Below the pieces are notes generated by a model that made no database searches, had not been told where the DNA came from, and was given only the letters and a program-made list of their open reading frames with translations. 64,000 nucleotides of DNA from Clostridiales bacterium (GTDB taxonomy: Bacteria > Bacillota > Clostridia > Oscillospirales > Ruminococcaceae), in assembly GCA_003150405.1 (NCBI GenBank), contig QAMM01000008.1:1-64000 (forward strand), read 5' to 3'. Shown here piece after piece: positions 42,943 to 51,149 of the stretch. The translations under genes were made by a program, and so were the position numbers. Each line of letters starts with the position of its first letter. The stretch's first letter is position 1.

Positions 42943-43818
42943 CTATATTTGCACTTTGGAATACCCCTCCTGCCGGATATGGTTCCGAAACTGTGCAGGG
43001 GAAATTTGGAAGTATTTTTTAAAGACCTTGCTGAAGTAATTGCCACAGGAAAAACCACAGGTCTCCGCAATGGCGTCAAGATTCATTTCGGTGGAGGTTA
43101 ACAGGTTGACGGTTTCTTCTATCCGAAGTTTGGTTAGAAAATCAATGGGGCGGCTTCCTGTTTCTTTGTAGAATTCCCGTGAAAGGTGATGCTGGCTGAC
43201 ACCCAGATAAGCGGCAACATCGGCAATATTGATTGATGATTTAAACCGTTGTTTCATATAATCTATCGCTTGGTCAATTTTTTCGCTGTAAGGCGCTTCT
43301 TCAGGCGGCTGATCCCCACAGAGACAGCAAAGAAATTGAAAAACAGAGCCGCTCAACAAAAAGGGATTGGTGTGCCGCTGATGCTTGACATCATAAAAAA
43401 GATTCTGTAAGACCTGTATGGATGAGTGGTTGGTAGGCACGGTAATGATTTTGCCATAGGTTTCTTCAATCAGGCGGCAGTAAGGAGCGACCGTTTCGCC
43501 GCTGAACATGATGTAAATGAATTTCCACGGCGCTTCGTTGGCAGCCTCATCAAAGTAATACCGTTCATCTCCCGGCAGTTTCAGCAAAAAGCCGTCGCCT
43601 TTTTTCAGAATGTATTTCCGCCCTCCACACTCCAATGTGCCGCTGCCTGCCAAGGTGTACTGAAAAAGATAACCGGGCAGGCGGTTGTGGTTTTCCCAAT
43701 AATAACTATTCAAACAGCGCTCTTGTACGCCGATTGCGGTGAGCCGGACCACAGGGTTGTCCAAATCCTGTAAAAAGTGGAATCCGTAATCATCGTTTCG
43801 TTCCTGTAACAGACACAT
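42943..43818 (-). CDS. AraC-family transcriptional regulator (sugar sensing)
   Basis: The 291-residue protein has an N-terminal cupin ligand-binding domain (LFQYTLAGSGTLECGGRKYI, then LKKGDGFLLKLPGDERYYF) and a C-terminal pair of helix-turn-helices (INIADVAAYLGVSQHHLSRE and NLDAIAETCGFSCGNYFSKV). The start at 43818 (MCLLQERNDD) follows GAGGGGTGAT. It is divergent from the GH4 alpha-galactosidase gene, and a long inverted repeat lies between them, so it probably activates that gene with a galactoside-related inducer. Confidence 0.9.
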   Translation of the reverse strand: MCLLQERNDDYGFHFLQDLDNPVVRLTAIGVQERCLNSYYWENHNRLPGYLFQYTLAGSGTLECGGRKYILKKGDGFLLKLPGDERYYFDEAANEAPWKFIYIMFSGETVAPYCRLIEETYGKIITVPTNHSSIQVLQNLFYDVKHQRHTNPFLLSGSVFQFLCCLCGDQPPEEAPYSEKIDQAIDYMKQRFKSSINIADVAAYLGVSQHHLSREFYKETGSRPIDFLTKLRIEETVNLLTSTEMNLDAIAETCGFSCGNYFSKVFKKYFQISPAQFRNHIRQEGYSKVQI

Positions 43819-43893
43819 CAAAAAATCACCCCTCTGTATCAAAAACTTACAATTGTATTCCAAAGACCAATATGATAAATATATTTATAGCAG

Positions 43894-43949
43894 TTCTTTA
43901 CCACCTTTATTAATTAAATCTTATCAGAAATTCAAGGTGTTGTAAAGAA
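43894..43949. promoter_or_regulatory. Inverted-repeat operator between araC-type gene and GH4 gene
   Basis: TTCTTTACCACCTT at 43894-43907 is inverted as AAGGTGTTGTAAAGAA at 43934-43949 with a 2-nt insertion. A minus-strand -10-like TATAAA (complement of 43884-43889) abuts the first arm. The layout suits binding of the AraC-type protein controlling both genes. Confidence 0.65.
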
Positions 43950-43976
43950 TCAAAAAAATGCAGGAGGTTGTTTGAA

Positions 43977-45458
43977 ATGTCTTTTAAGGTTGCATTTATC
44001 GGCGCGGGGAGCATTGGTTTTACCAGGGGATTGCTGGCGGATCTGCTGACGGTGCCAGAATTTAAGGAAATTGAAATTGCTTTTACCGATATTAACCCGG
44101 AGAATCTGCGGATGGTGACCGAACTCTGTCAGCGTGATATTGATGAAAATGGTTTAAAGATTAAAATTCACGCCACCTTGGACCGTCGTGAGGCATTTGC
44201 CGGGGCAAAATATGTCATCAATTGTGTTCGTATTGGCATGCTGGAGGCGTTTGCGACTGACGTTGAAATCCCGCTCAAATACGGCGTTGACCAGTGCGTG
44301 GGTGATACTCTTTGCATTGGCGGCATTATGTATGGACAGCGTGGGGTTCAGGCAATGCTTGAATTTTGCAAGGATATCCGGGAGGTAGCGGCACCGGGCT
44401 GTATTCTGCTCAATTATTCCAACCCCAACGCGATGGTCACCTGGGCCTGTAACAAGTACGGCAAGGTACCAACATACGGCCTCTGCCATGGCGTGCAGCA
44501 TGGCCATGAACAGATTGCAAAGGCACTTGGCCGAAACAAAGAGGATGTTGACATTATTTGTGCGGGGTTGAATCATCAGACCTGGTACATCAGTGTGAAA
44601 ACAGACGGTGTTGAGCGTACGCAGGATCTTTATCCGCTGATGAAGCAGGCGGAGTTTGCAAAGGATGAAAACGTCCGGCTTGATGTAATGAAAAATTTTG
44701 GCTATTACTCAACCGAATCCAACGGGCATTTATCCGAGTATCTGATGTGGTACCGTAAGCGCCCGGAGGACATGGAACAGTGGATTAATTACAGCCGCTG
44801 GATTCAAGGGGAAACCGCCGGTTATCTTCGTGTCTGTAAAGAGAGCCGCAACTGGTTTGAAACCGATTTCCCGAACTGGCTGAAGGAACCGGCAAAAGAA
44901 TTCAAACCGGAAAATCGTTCCAGTGAACATGGTAGCTATATCATTGAGAGTCTGGAGACCGGCCGGATATACCGGGGCCACTTTAACGTGATGAACAACG
45001 GTACCATTACCAATCTGCCGGATGAATGTGTGGTCGAGGTTCCATGTTACGTGGATTACAATGGTATTTCGGTACCCAAGGTCGGAGATTTGCCGCTCGG
45101 CTGTGCGGCTATTTGTTCCCAGAGCGTTTGGGTACAGAAACTAGCGGTGGAAGCGGCAGTTCACGGAGATATTCAGTTGCTCCGCCAAGCGGCGATGATG
45201 GACCCGCTGACGGGTGCAGTCTGTACGCCGGATGAGGTCAAACAAATGGTGGATGAAATGCTGGTTGCAGGCGGAGAATGGCTCCCGCAGTATGCAGAAG
45301 AAATTGAACGTGCAAAGGAACGGCTGCAAGAGAAAAAGGTACCGTACCGTCCGGCAAAAGGCTTTACGCTGAAAACCAAAACCGTTGAAGAAATGGCTGA
45401 GGAAAAAGCGAAATATCGGGCGCTGGCGTCCGCCGCGGCCAAAGAAAATGTTGAGTAA
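43977..45458 (+). CDS. GH4 alpha-galactosidase (MelA type)
   Basis: The 493-residue enzyme should hydrolyse alpha-galactosides with NAD+ and Mn2+ by the oxidation-elimination mechanism of family GH4. KVAFIGAGSIGFTRGLL is the NAD-binding loop, NYSNPNAMVTWA and YGLCHGVQHG contain the metal-binding Cys and neighbouring residues, and CAGLNHQTWY holds the next conserved His. The C-terminal MMDPLTGAVCTPDEV matches E. coli MelA. ATG at 43977 lies 9 nt after AGGAGG. No signal peptide is present. No transporter gene is adjacent. Alpha-glucosidase activity is an alternative in this family. Confidence 0.88.
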   Translation: MSFKVAFIGAGSIGFTRGLLADLLTVPEFKEIEIAFTDINPENLRMVTELCQRDIDENGLKIKIHATLDRREAFAGAKYVINCVRIGMLEAFATDVEIPLKYGVDQCVGDTLCIGGIMYGQRGVQAMLEFCKDIREVAAPGCILLNYSNPNAMVTWACNKYGKVPTYGLCHGVQHGHEQIAKALGRNKEDVDIICAGLNHQTWYISVKTDGVERTQDLYPLMKQAEFAKDENVRLDVMKNFGYYSTESNGHLSEYLMWYRKRPEDMEQWINYSRWIQGETAGYLRVCKESRNWFETDFPNWLKEPAKEFKPENRSSEHGSYIIESLETGRIYRGHFNVMNNGTITNLPDECVVEVPCYVDYNGISVPKVGDLPLGCAAICSQSVWVQKLAVEAAVHGDIQLLRQAAMMDPLTGAVCTPDEVKQMVDEMLVAGGEWLPQYAEEIERAKERLQEKKVPYRPAKGFTLKTKTVEEMAEEKAKYRALASAAAKENVE

Positions 45459-45507
45459 GCAAAAACAGACACAGTGAAAAACGTATCTCTACGCGGCATT
45501 CTTAATG

Positions 45508-45555
45508 GAAAAGCAGTAACCGGGAGGCTTTATGCCTTCCGGTTACTGCTTTTCG
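45508..45555 (+). terminator. Terminator after the GH4 gene
   Basis: GAAAAGCAGTAACCGGGAGG pairs with its inverted copy ending GGTTACTGCTTTTC in a stem of about 20 bp with a small loop. The A-run and T-run make it usable in both directions. Confidence 0.9.
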
Positions 45556-45645
45556 GCCGTTTTTGAGATAGGCTGCACAGCTATTTTGATTGCCAGTATA
45601 TCGTTTTGCTCGACCGGTTCGTTTGAAATATCCCAGGAAAGCATA

Positions 45646-45686
45646 GAAAATCAGCCTTCGATCCTTGGATCAAAGACTGATTTTTT
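45646..45686. terminator. Second, bidirectional hairpin before glnN
   Basis: AAAATCAGCCTTCGATCC and GGATCAAAGACTGATTTTTT form a stem with a few mismatches. On the minus strand it lies after the glutamine synthetase stop and can terminate it. Confidence 0.7.
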
Positions 45687-45749
45687 AGAATGCATTCCAT
45701 CATTTGGCGAACGCACGGAATGATGCCGTATCCTTCAAAGCAGCCCTTT

Positions 45750-47819
45750 TTATTCGTGCAGCATTTCAAAATAGGTGGGGAAGGGAAGATATTCTTTGGC
45801 GATAATCCCCTCCAAAGAATCGGCTTTGCTGCGGACGGAATCCATCAACGGCCTTAAAGTACCGGCATAATAGTTGGCTTTTTCTTTCACCGAAAGGAAG
45901 GAAGCAGCCTTTTCCAACGCCGTCTCAAGCGTCAACGCTTGAGATGATAGCTGGTCAATTCCACTGGAAACGGTTTGGAGCAGCCGTTCTTCGGTTTGAA
46001 TTCCAACCTTCCCCAGCTTTTTCTTCCGTTGGATGCTGTTTGCCAGAAAATCTGCATACCGGAGATAAGATGGAATGATTTGGTTGTTGATCATATCCAG
46101 AAAAACCAGGATTTCTGCGTTAACCCGTTTGATGTACTTATCTATTTTTATTTGATAACGCGAAGATATTTCAGCCTCTGAATAGATGTTGTATTTTAAA
46201 AAGAGCTGGACGGCTTCCGGCTTGACAAAGGCTTCAAATGCTTCAGGAGCGGTCTCGGCTTTGGGGAGACGTCTCGCTTTTGCCTCCTCATCCCATTCCG
46301 CAGAGTAAGAGTTGCCGTTAAAAATGATCCGGTGGTGCTGCTTAAGCATTTCTTTGAGCAGAGAGTTTAGGGAAAGATAAAAATCCTCTGCGTGTTCCAG
46401 CTTGTCGGCCATATTGTGAAATTGCTCAGCCAGAATGGTGTTAAGCACTGTGTTGCAGACACAAATGGAGTCTGAAGCGCCGACCATGCGGAACTCAAAA
46501 CGGTTTCCAATAAAGGCAAACGGGGAGGTGCGGTTACGGTCAGACATGCTGATGCCGGAAAGCGCGAGCAGACTCTCTCCCAGTTTGATACTGTTTCCGT
46601 TGATAAATTCGTCAATCACACCGGTCAGCTCTTCCCCCAGATGGATGGAAACAATTTTACTGGGCGCTTCTTCGCCGGCAGAAAGACGCACGTCATTGCT
46701 CGCAGTTGCAACAGTGGCACGGATGAGCTCGGCGTATTGATCCACTCCGGATAAAACGGCGGTGATAATTGCCAAAAACCGTGCGTTCTTGGCGGGCGTG
46801 TTGCCATAGCTGAAAAGATTCTCACCGGTATCGGTAAATAAAGACCAGTTATTGTGCTTGCCAGAACCGTTCATGCCATGAAAGGGTTTTTCGCTTAAAA
46901 AGCAGACGTACCCCATTTTTTTTGCTTCCCGCTGCAGGATTTCACGCACCATAAAATCGTGGTTGGCAGCCAGTTCAACTTTTTCATATTTAATGACCAG
47001 CTCATGCTGGTTGATGGCAGCTTCGTTGTGCTTGACGCTGACCGGCACACCCAGCTTCCAAAGTGCCTGTTCGACCGCTTTCATGTAGCGGCCGACATCT
47101 TCTTCAATAAGGCTCATATAGTGCTTTTCAACCGATTTAATGAGCTTCTGGCCTACCAGGGTTCGTTCACACATCAGCAGGTCGTCCCGGGCGTCCACAT
47201 ATTCCTTTTTTACCAGGAAATACTCCTGCTCAATACCGTCCATCATATTGATTTTCTGGGTGGAAGTATCGCCGAACAGGCGGAGGAGCCGCAGGAGCTG
47301 ATCGCTCAGCGCCTTGCAGGAATTTAACAACGGCGTACGTTTATCCAGTGATTCCCCTTTGATGGAGGAGAGCAGGGTTGGGATACAGAGAACCTTTCCA
47401 TTGGAGTCCTCTTTGATAAACATGGGGAAGGTGTAATCCCACTTGATTTTACCGCGCGCCTCAAATATCTCCCGCAGGCCGCCGTTTGGAAAAGAGGAAG
47501 CGTCAGCGTCCTCGCCGCTCATCAGTGTGCTTTCGGGCAGCTCATAGGAGGTTGTGCCATCGTCAGAAACGGTCAAAAAGCTGGTCTGCTTTTCGGCAGC
47601 CACACCAGTGAGCGGCTGAAACCACTTGGAATAATGGGTTGCGCCTTTTTCCATTGCCCAGTCTTTGGCAGCCATTGCCACCTCCTGCGCCAGCGTTTTG
47701 TCCAACATGGCCTTTCCGCAGAGTACATCCTGATACTTTCGGTAGCTTTCTTTGGACAGGCGCTCCCGCATGGTTTCATTACTGAGAATGTTGGTTCCAA
47801 AATCGGTGTTCATAGTCAT
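45750..47819 (-). CDS. glnN: Type III glutamine synthetase
   Basis: The enzyme of about 689 residues condenses ammonia with glutamate. Its length is far above the 450 of GSI and matches GSIII. Family segments include the N-terminal FGTNILSNETMRERL, the catalytic KHNEAAINQHELV region (NQHE motif), and EKPFHGMNGSGKHNNWSL with the GSGxH-type ATP and glutamate site. Start: ATG at 47817-47819 lies 5 nt after GGAGG; ATG codons four residues earlier and two later are alternatives. It stands alone, converging with the GH4 gene, with a moderate promoter at 47864-47892. Regulation is not visible. Confidence 0.94.
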   Translation of the reverse strand: MTMNTDFGTNILSNETMRERLSKESYRKYQDVLCGKAMLDKTLAQEVAMAAKDWAMEKGATHYSKWFQPLTGVAAEKQTSFLTVSDDGTTSYELPESTLMSGEDADASSFPNGGLREIFEARGKIKWDYTFPMFIKEDSNGKVLCIPTLLSSIKGESLDKRTPLLNSCKALSDQLLRLLRLFGDTSTQKINMMDGIEQEYFLVKKEYVDARDDLLMCERTLVGQKLIKSVEKHYMSLIEEDVGRYMKAVEQALWKLGVPVSVKHNEAAINQHELVIKYEKVELAANHDFMVREILQREAKKMGYVCFLSEKPFHGMNGSGKHNNWSLFTDTGENLFSYGNTPAKNARFLAIITAVLSGVDQYAELIRATVATASNDVRLSAGEEAPSKIVSIHLGEELTGVIDEFINGNSIKLGESLLALSGISMSDRNRTSPFAFIGNRFEFRMVGASDSICVCNTVLNTILAEQFHNMADKLEHAEDFYLSLNSLLKEMLKQHHRIIFNGNSYSAEWDEEAKARRLPKAETAPEAFEAFVKPEAVQLFLKYNIYSEAEISSRYQIKIDKYIKRVNAEILVFLDMINNQIIPSYLRYADFLANSIQRKKKLGKVGIQTEERLLQTVSSGIDQLSSQALTLETALEKAASFLSVKEKANYYAGTLRPLMDSVRSKADSLEGIIAKEYLPFPTYFEMLHE

Positions 47820-47863
47820 TTCCCCCTCCATTCGTTGAATGCTTTTCTTGTGCTTCTTTTCTC

Positions 47864-47892
47864 ATGCTAGCATAAAAGGGCGCCATTGTCTA
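47864..47892 (-). promoter_or_regulatory. Probable promoter of glnN
   Basis: On the minus strand TAGACA (complement of 47887-47892) and TAGCAT (complement of 47864-47869) are 17 bp apart. Confidence 0.45.
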
Positions 47893-48034
47893 TATGAAAA
47901 AATGTAGAATCTTACAGGGGAGATCTACTACCAAGCGAAGGCCGAAAAACGAAAACCGATTGGTTCCAACGCAACCTTAGAGAAGGAGAGCGGATAAAAT
48001 GCAGCTGGTGTTATAAAAAGCGGATCGAAATAGA

Positions 48035-48065
48035 AAAAACGGCGCGGAGTTATCCACGCCGTTTT
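48035..48065 (-). terminator. Terminator of the sigma/DUF4179 operon
   Basis: AAAACGGCG and CGCCGTTTT arms flank an 11-12 nt loop; on the minus strand a T-run follows. It lies just after the stop of the DUF4179 gene. Confidence 0.85.
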
Positions 48066-48071
48066 GGGAGG

Positions 48072-49547
48072 TTACTGGACCGGAATTTGAACGCCCCAGA
48101 TTTCAAATGCAGCTACTTCTGACACATCGATGATTTCCGGGAGGAACCAATCGACGGAATAGCTTCCGTCTCTCGTAGAACCACCGAAATGATTGCCGCA
48201 AGGGACAACATCGCCGTTGGTTAAAATTAATTTTGCATTTCTACAACCTTGAAACTCCATTTTACCGTTGGCGCAGGTACCATCTATATTTACTTTTGCA
48301 TTTGTGATATTGAGAGAACGAATGGTGAGCCTGAAATCATCGTATTCCGTACTTACGTTGATTTCCTTTGTGATGCTGGATTGATCATAGGACAATGATA
48401 TTGGAATTTGAAAGGTCTCATTGTTGTAATAGGCTTTGGCAGAGCTATGGATCGAACACATTTGCATATTCTGGAGTAGTTCCGGCGTAACATTTTCGTC
48501 CGTGCTGGTACAAAAACCGAAAACCAGACGTCCGTCACGTCCCTGAACAATTTCGGTGGCGATCAGGTAATCCCGTTCGCCATTCTCATCGGTGCTGTAA
48601 AGTTGAAGCCCCTTTAGAACGGTTTCCAGCGCCTCGTCGTCCGTGCCGGGAACGATGCTGAGGTAAAGCCAGTCGGCATAATAAACTTCAGGTTCTTCGG
48701 AGTCGGTACTTGCGAGAAAACCTCCTCCGCTGGGAATAAACCCAAAATTGTCAATGTAGGCGGTCGGATAACGCTCCGAAAAATGGATTCGGTTCTCGCC
48801 TTCCGGCAACGTATAGCGGTAGGTTTTGTCGGTGCCGTCCCAGCCATCGGGATTTTTAATGTTGACAAATTCCCCACAGGGAGTTCCCTGTTCCAGAAGC
48901 GCGGCAACGTTTGCAGAGGCGAATCCAAGATTATCAAAATAGAAGGAATCCTGATAAAATTTACCCAGATGTATGGTGGCGTTACATCCCTCTGCAAGGC
49001 TGACGCCGTCCGGAATACCAGCAGTTCCCTCGTATTTTAACAGAGCCGCGGAACTGCCGTCCTCGATTGGAGCCAATGTGAGATTAGAGGTTTTTCCGTT
49101 TTCAAATTCCAGATAAGATTTTTCGAAAAGCCCGTATTCACCGTAAGTCCGGTCTCCGAATTCCCGCAGCAGTGGGGTTCCGTCCAGGCTTTTTACGGTA
49201 ATATCAAAATAAGCAATTCTGGCGTCGCCGGTCACCGCATTTACCGTTATGGCAAGGTTGCCGCATATAGAGGTTGCTCCGTTGGCAACAACACGCCCGC
49301 TGTCAATATCTTCGTGGAAGATATTCTCAAAGTGCGAATCATATCTTTCCGAAAGATAACGGTAGGAAAGAACGGTACCGGAACAAATTGCAACAGCCAA
49401 TATGACTGCAATTACAATTCTTGCGGCCCGCGGTATTCTGCGGCGGATTCTACGGTTTTCCACCTGGTATTGCTGCATATCCAGCAAATGTTCCGGAACG
49501 GGCTGGCGGTCAAAGGTTTCTTTAAATAGTTCATGGAGCTGTTTCAC
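48072..49547 (-). CDS. DUF4179 membrane protein, probable anti-sigma factor
   Basis: The 491-residue protein has a cytoplasmic N-terminus of about 40 residues, one membrane helix (RIVIAVILAVAICSGTVL), and a long outside region with beta-rich DUF4179-type segments (NLAITVNAVTGDARIAYFDI). Such proteins are usually encoded right after an ECF sigma factor and are thought to hold it at the membrane. Here the ATG overlaps the sigma stop by 4 bp, so the two are translationally coupled. The signal sensed by the outside domain is unknown. No zinc-binding anti-sigma motif (HxxxCxxC) is seen in the short N-terminus. Confidence 0.8.
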   Translation of the reverse strand: MKQLHELFKETFDRQPVPEHLLDMQQYQVENRRIRRRIPRAARIVIAVILAVAICSGTVLSYRYLSERYDSHFENIFHEDIDSGRVVANGATSICGNLAITVNAVTGDARIAYFDITVKSLDGTPLLREFGDRTYGEYGLFEKSYLEFENGKTSNLTLAPIEDGSSAALLKYEGTAGIPDGVSLAEGCNATIHLGKFYQDSFYFDNLGFASANVAALLEQGTPCGEFVNIKNPDGWDGTDKTYRYTLPEGENRIHFSERYPTAYIDNFGFIPSGGGFLASTDSEEPEVYYADWLYLSIVPGTDDEALETVLKGLQLYSTDENGERDYLIATEIVQGRDGRLVFGFCTSTDENVTPELLQNMQMCSIHSSAKAYYNNETFQIPISLSYDQSSITKEINVSTEYDDFRLTIRSLNITNAKVNIDGTCANGKMEFQGCRNAKLILTNGDVVPCGNHFGGSTRDGSYSVDWFLPEIIDVSEVAAFEIWGVQIPVQ

Positions 49548-50026
49548 AGCTTATCACCCTCCATGTGTTCCTTAAGAGCTTTCCGTGCGCGGCTCAGACG
49601 TTTTGCCGCGGCCTGATAGCTGATGCCTAACAACTTTGCAACCTCTTCGAGCGGCAGGTCTTCATAATAGGTCAGGTAGAGTATGGTGCTGCATTTCTGC
49701 GGCATGCGGCGCAGAATATCCAGCAGAAAATTTTCTTCTGTCGGGAACGGTTCTGTGCAGGTTTCCAAAGGAACGGTTCTTCGGTACCATGCAGTTTGAT
49801 ACAGGCTTTTCCGCCGGTTGACCGTTGCTTTGATCAGCCAGGCTTTCAGATGTTCTTCATCGTTGAACCTGGGCCTGTACTTGATAAGCCGCATGAAAAC
49901 CTCCTGGAAAATGTCTTCTGCGTCGGATTCTTGGGCGGTCTGCGCCCGCGCGAGATGCCAGACCAGTTGCTGGTATTTTTCAATGATTTGCGCAGGATTG
50001 TTCAAATCCAGAGGTGTTTGATGCAT
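49544..50026 (-). CDS. ECF-type RNA polymerase sigma factor
   Basis: The 160-residue protein has sigma region 2 (AEDIFQEVFMRLIKYRPRF, then HLKAWLIKATVNRRKS) and region 4 (YYEDLPLEEVAKLLGISYQA, then KRLSRARKALKEHM), with no region 3, as in ECF sigmas. GGAGGGGGGAG precedes the ATG. It is the first gene of a two-gene unit with the DUF4179 protein. The promoter is not obvious, though ECF sigmas often control their own. Confidence 0.9.
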   Translation of the reverse strand: MHQTPLDLNNPAQIIEKYQQLVWHLARAQTAQESDAEDIFQEVFMRLIKYRPRFNDEEHLKAWLIKATVNRRKSLYQTAWYRRTVPLETCTEPFPTEENFLLDILRRMPQKCSTILYLTYYEDLPLEEVAKLLGISYQAAAKRLSRARKALKEHMEGDKL

Positions 50027-50141
50027 CTTAAACTCCCCCCTCCATCACCCTATACACCCCATAACATTTGCTTTTTTGACACCGGTAGAAAAATATTTCA
50101 AAATATCAAGCAATGTACTGGAAATTTGAAGAAAAACGCGC

Positions 50142-51011
50142 CTATGAACCAATAAAGGATTGCTTTAGATATTCTGAGGGGGATTTCCCCATGACCTTTT
50201 TAAAGACGCTGCTGAAATACAGAGGATCCCGGTATCCCACGGCGAAACCAGTTTCCGATACATTCAATGACGTTTCGCGGAGCAGGCGCGCCGCTTCGTT
50301 GATGCGGATGCGGGTGTGGTACTGATTAATGGAAAGACCGGTTTTTTTCCGGAACACGGTGCAGAGATATTTATAGCTCAATCGCATATACAGTGCAAGC
50401 TCCTCCGAACTGAGCGGCTGACGGCTGTGTGCTTCCAGAAAATCAATGGTTTTCCGTACCGTGATGTCGGCTTTGTCTCGTTTTTGTTCTTGGTGTGCGG
50501 CCTGGTAAAGGTCGGCCAGGAGCTGAAACAAAATTGAATTGACGCGCACGGGACGGAGCAGGCTGGGGGAATGGTAGATCTCTAAAAGCTCCCGTATCCG
50601 CTGTTCTGTTTTCCCGCGTGAGGATGCGGCGTGCTTTGGCAAGGCAAGGTAGCAGCGGTAATCGGAAAGACTGAGTTCCTGCTGTTTGACGCTGGTGACA
50701 AAGTCGCCGTATTTTTGGTATCCATCCAGTTGGCCGGAGGAGGAAAAATGCACATAAAACCATGCGGTACCGGCTGGTATCACAGCTTCTCCCCAGTGAT
50801 GGACGCCCGCTTTCAGAAAAAGGAATTCACCTTCCCGTACGCGGTGGGGAGTGCCGTCTTCCACCACCTGTATTTCACCGTGAAACAGATAAATTAGGAC
50901 ATGTTCGTCCATGATACGGTCCTGATGGATAAAAGGGTGCTGGGCGGTTACTGCCCCGGCAACACTGATAAGCGGCAATTCATCAAGCCTTAAACAAATC
51001 TCGTGGCTCAT
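50142..51011 (-). CDS. AraC-family transcriptional regulator
   Basis: The 289-residue protein has a cupin sensor domain (HVLIYLFHGEIQVVEDGTPH, then LKAGVHHWGEAV) and a C-terminal double helix-turn-helix (LSSEELALYMRLSYKYLCTV and NVSETGFAVGYRDPLYFSSV). The ATG at 51009-51011 follows GGAGGAAC. It is divergent from the GH127 gene with an inverted repeat in the shared promoter region, so it is the likely arabinoside-responsive activator of the GH127/GH5-like pair. Confidence 0.9.
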   Translation of the reverse strand: MSHEICLRLDELPLISVAGAVTAQHPFIHQDRIMDEHVLIYLFHGEIQVVEDGTPHRVREGEFLFLKAGVHHWGEAVIPAGTAWFYVHFSSSGQLDGYQKYGDFVTSVKQQELSLSDYRCYLALPKHAASSRGKTEQRIRELLEIYHSPSLLRPVRVNSILFQLLADLYQAAHQEQKRDKADITVRKTIDFLEAHSRQPLSSEELALYMRLSYKYLCTVFRKKTGLSINQYHTRIRINEAARLLRETSLNVSETGFAVGYRDPLYFSSVFKKVMGKSPSEYLKQSFIGS

Positions 51012-51082
51012 TTTGTTCCTCCTACGATATAGAACCGGAATATTTTCCATGTTTTCTGCCCTGTGGATGATAGAGATTATAC

Positions 51083-51120
51083 CACAACTCCGTTATAATA
51101 AAAAGCAATACAGAGTTGTG
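51083..51120. promoter_or_regulatory. Inverted-repeat operator and -10 sites between araC-type gene and GH127 gene
   Basis: CACAACTC at 51083-51090 is perfectly inverted as GAGTTGTG at 51113-51120. TATAAT at 51094-51099 inside it is a likely -10 of the GH127 gene, without a -35. On the other strand TATAAT (complement of 51076-51081) may serve the regulator gene. This is the layout of an activator-dependent divergent promoter. Confidence 0.65.
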
Positions 51121-51149
51121 CCACATAACCAAAACAGGAGGTCAATGCC

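Noticed and set aside
47985..48016. Five-codon frame (MQLVL) behind GAAGGAGAG
   Set aside because: Too short to support as a gene; it could be the start of a lost gene, but no further similarity is seen.
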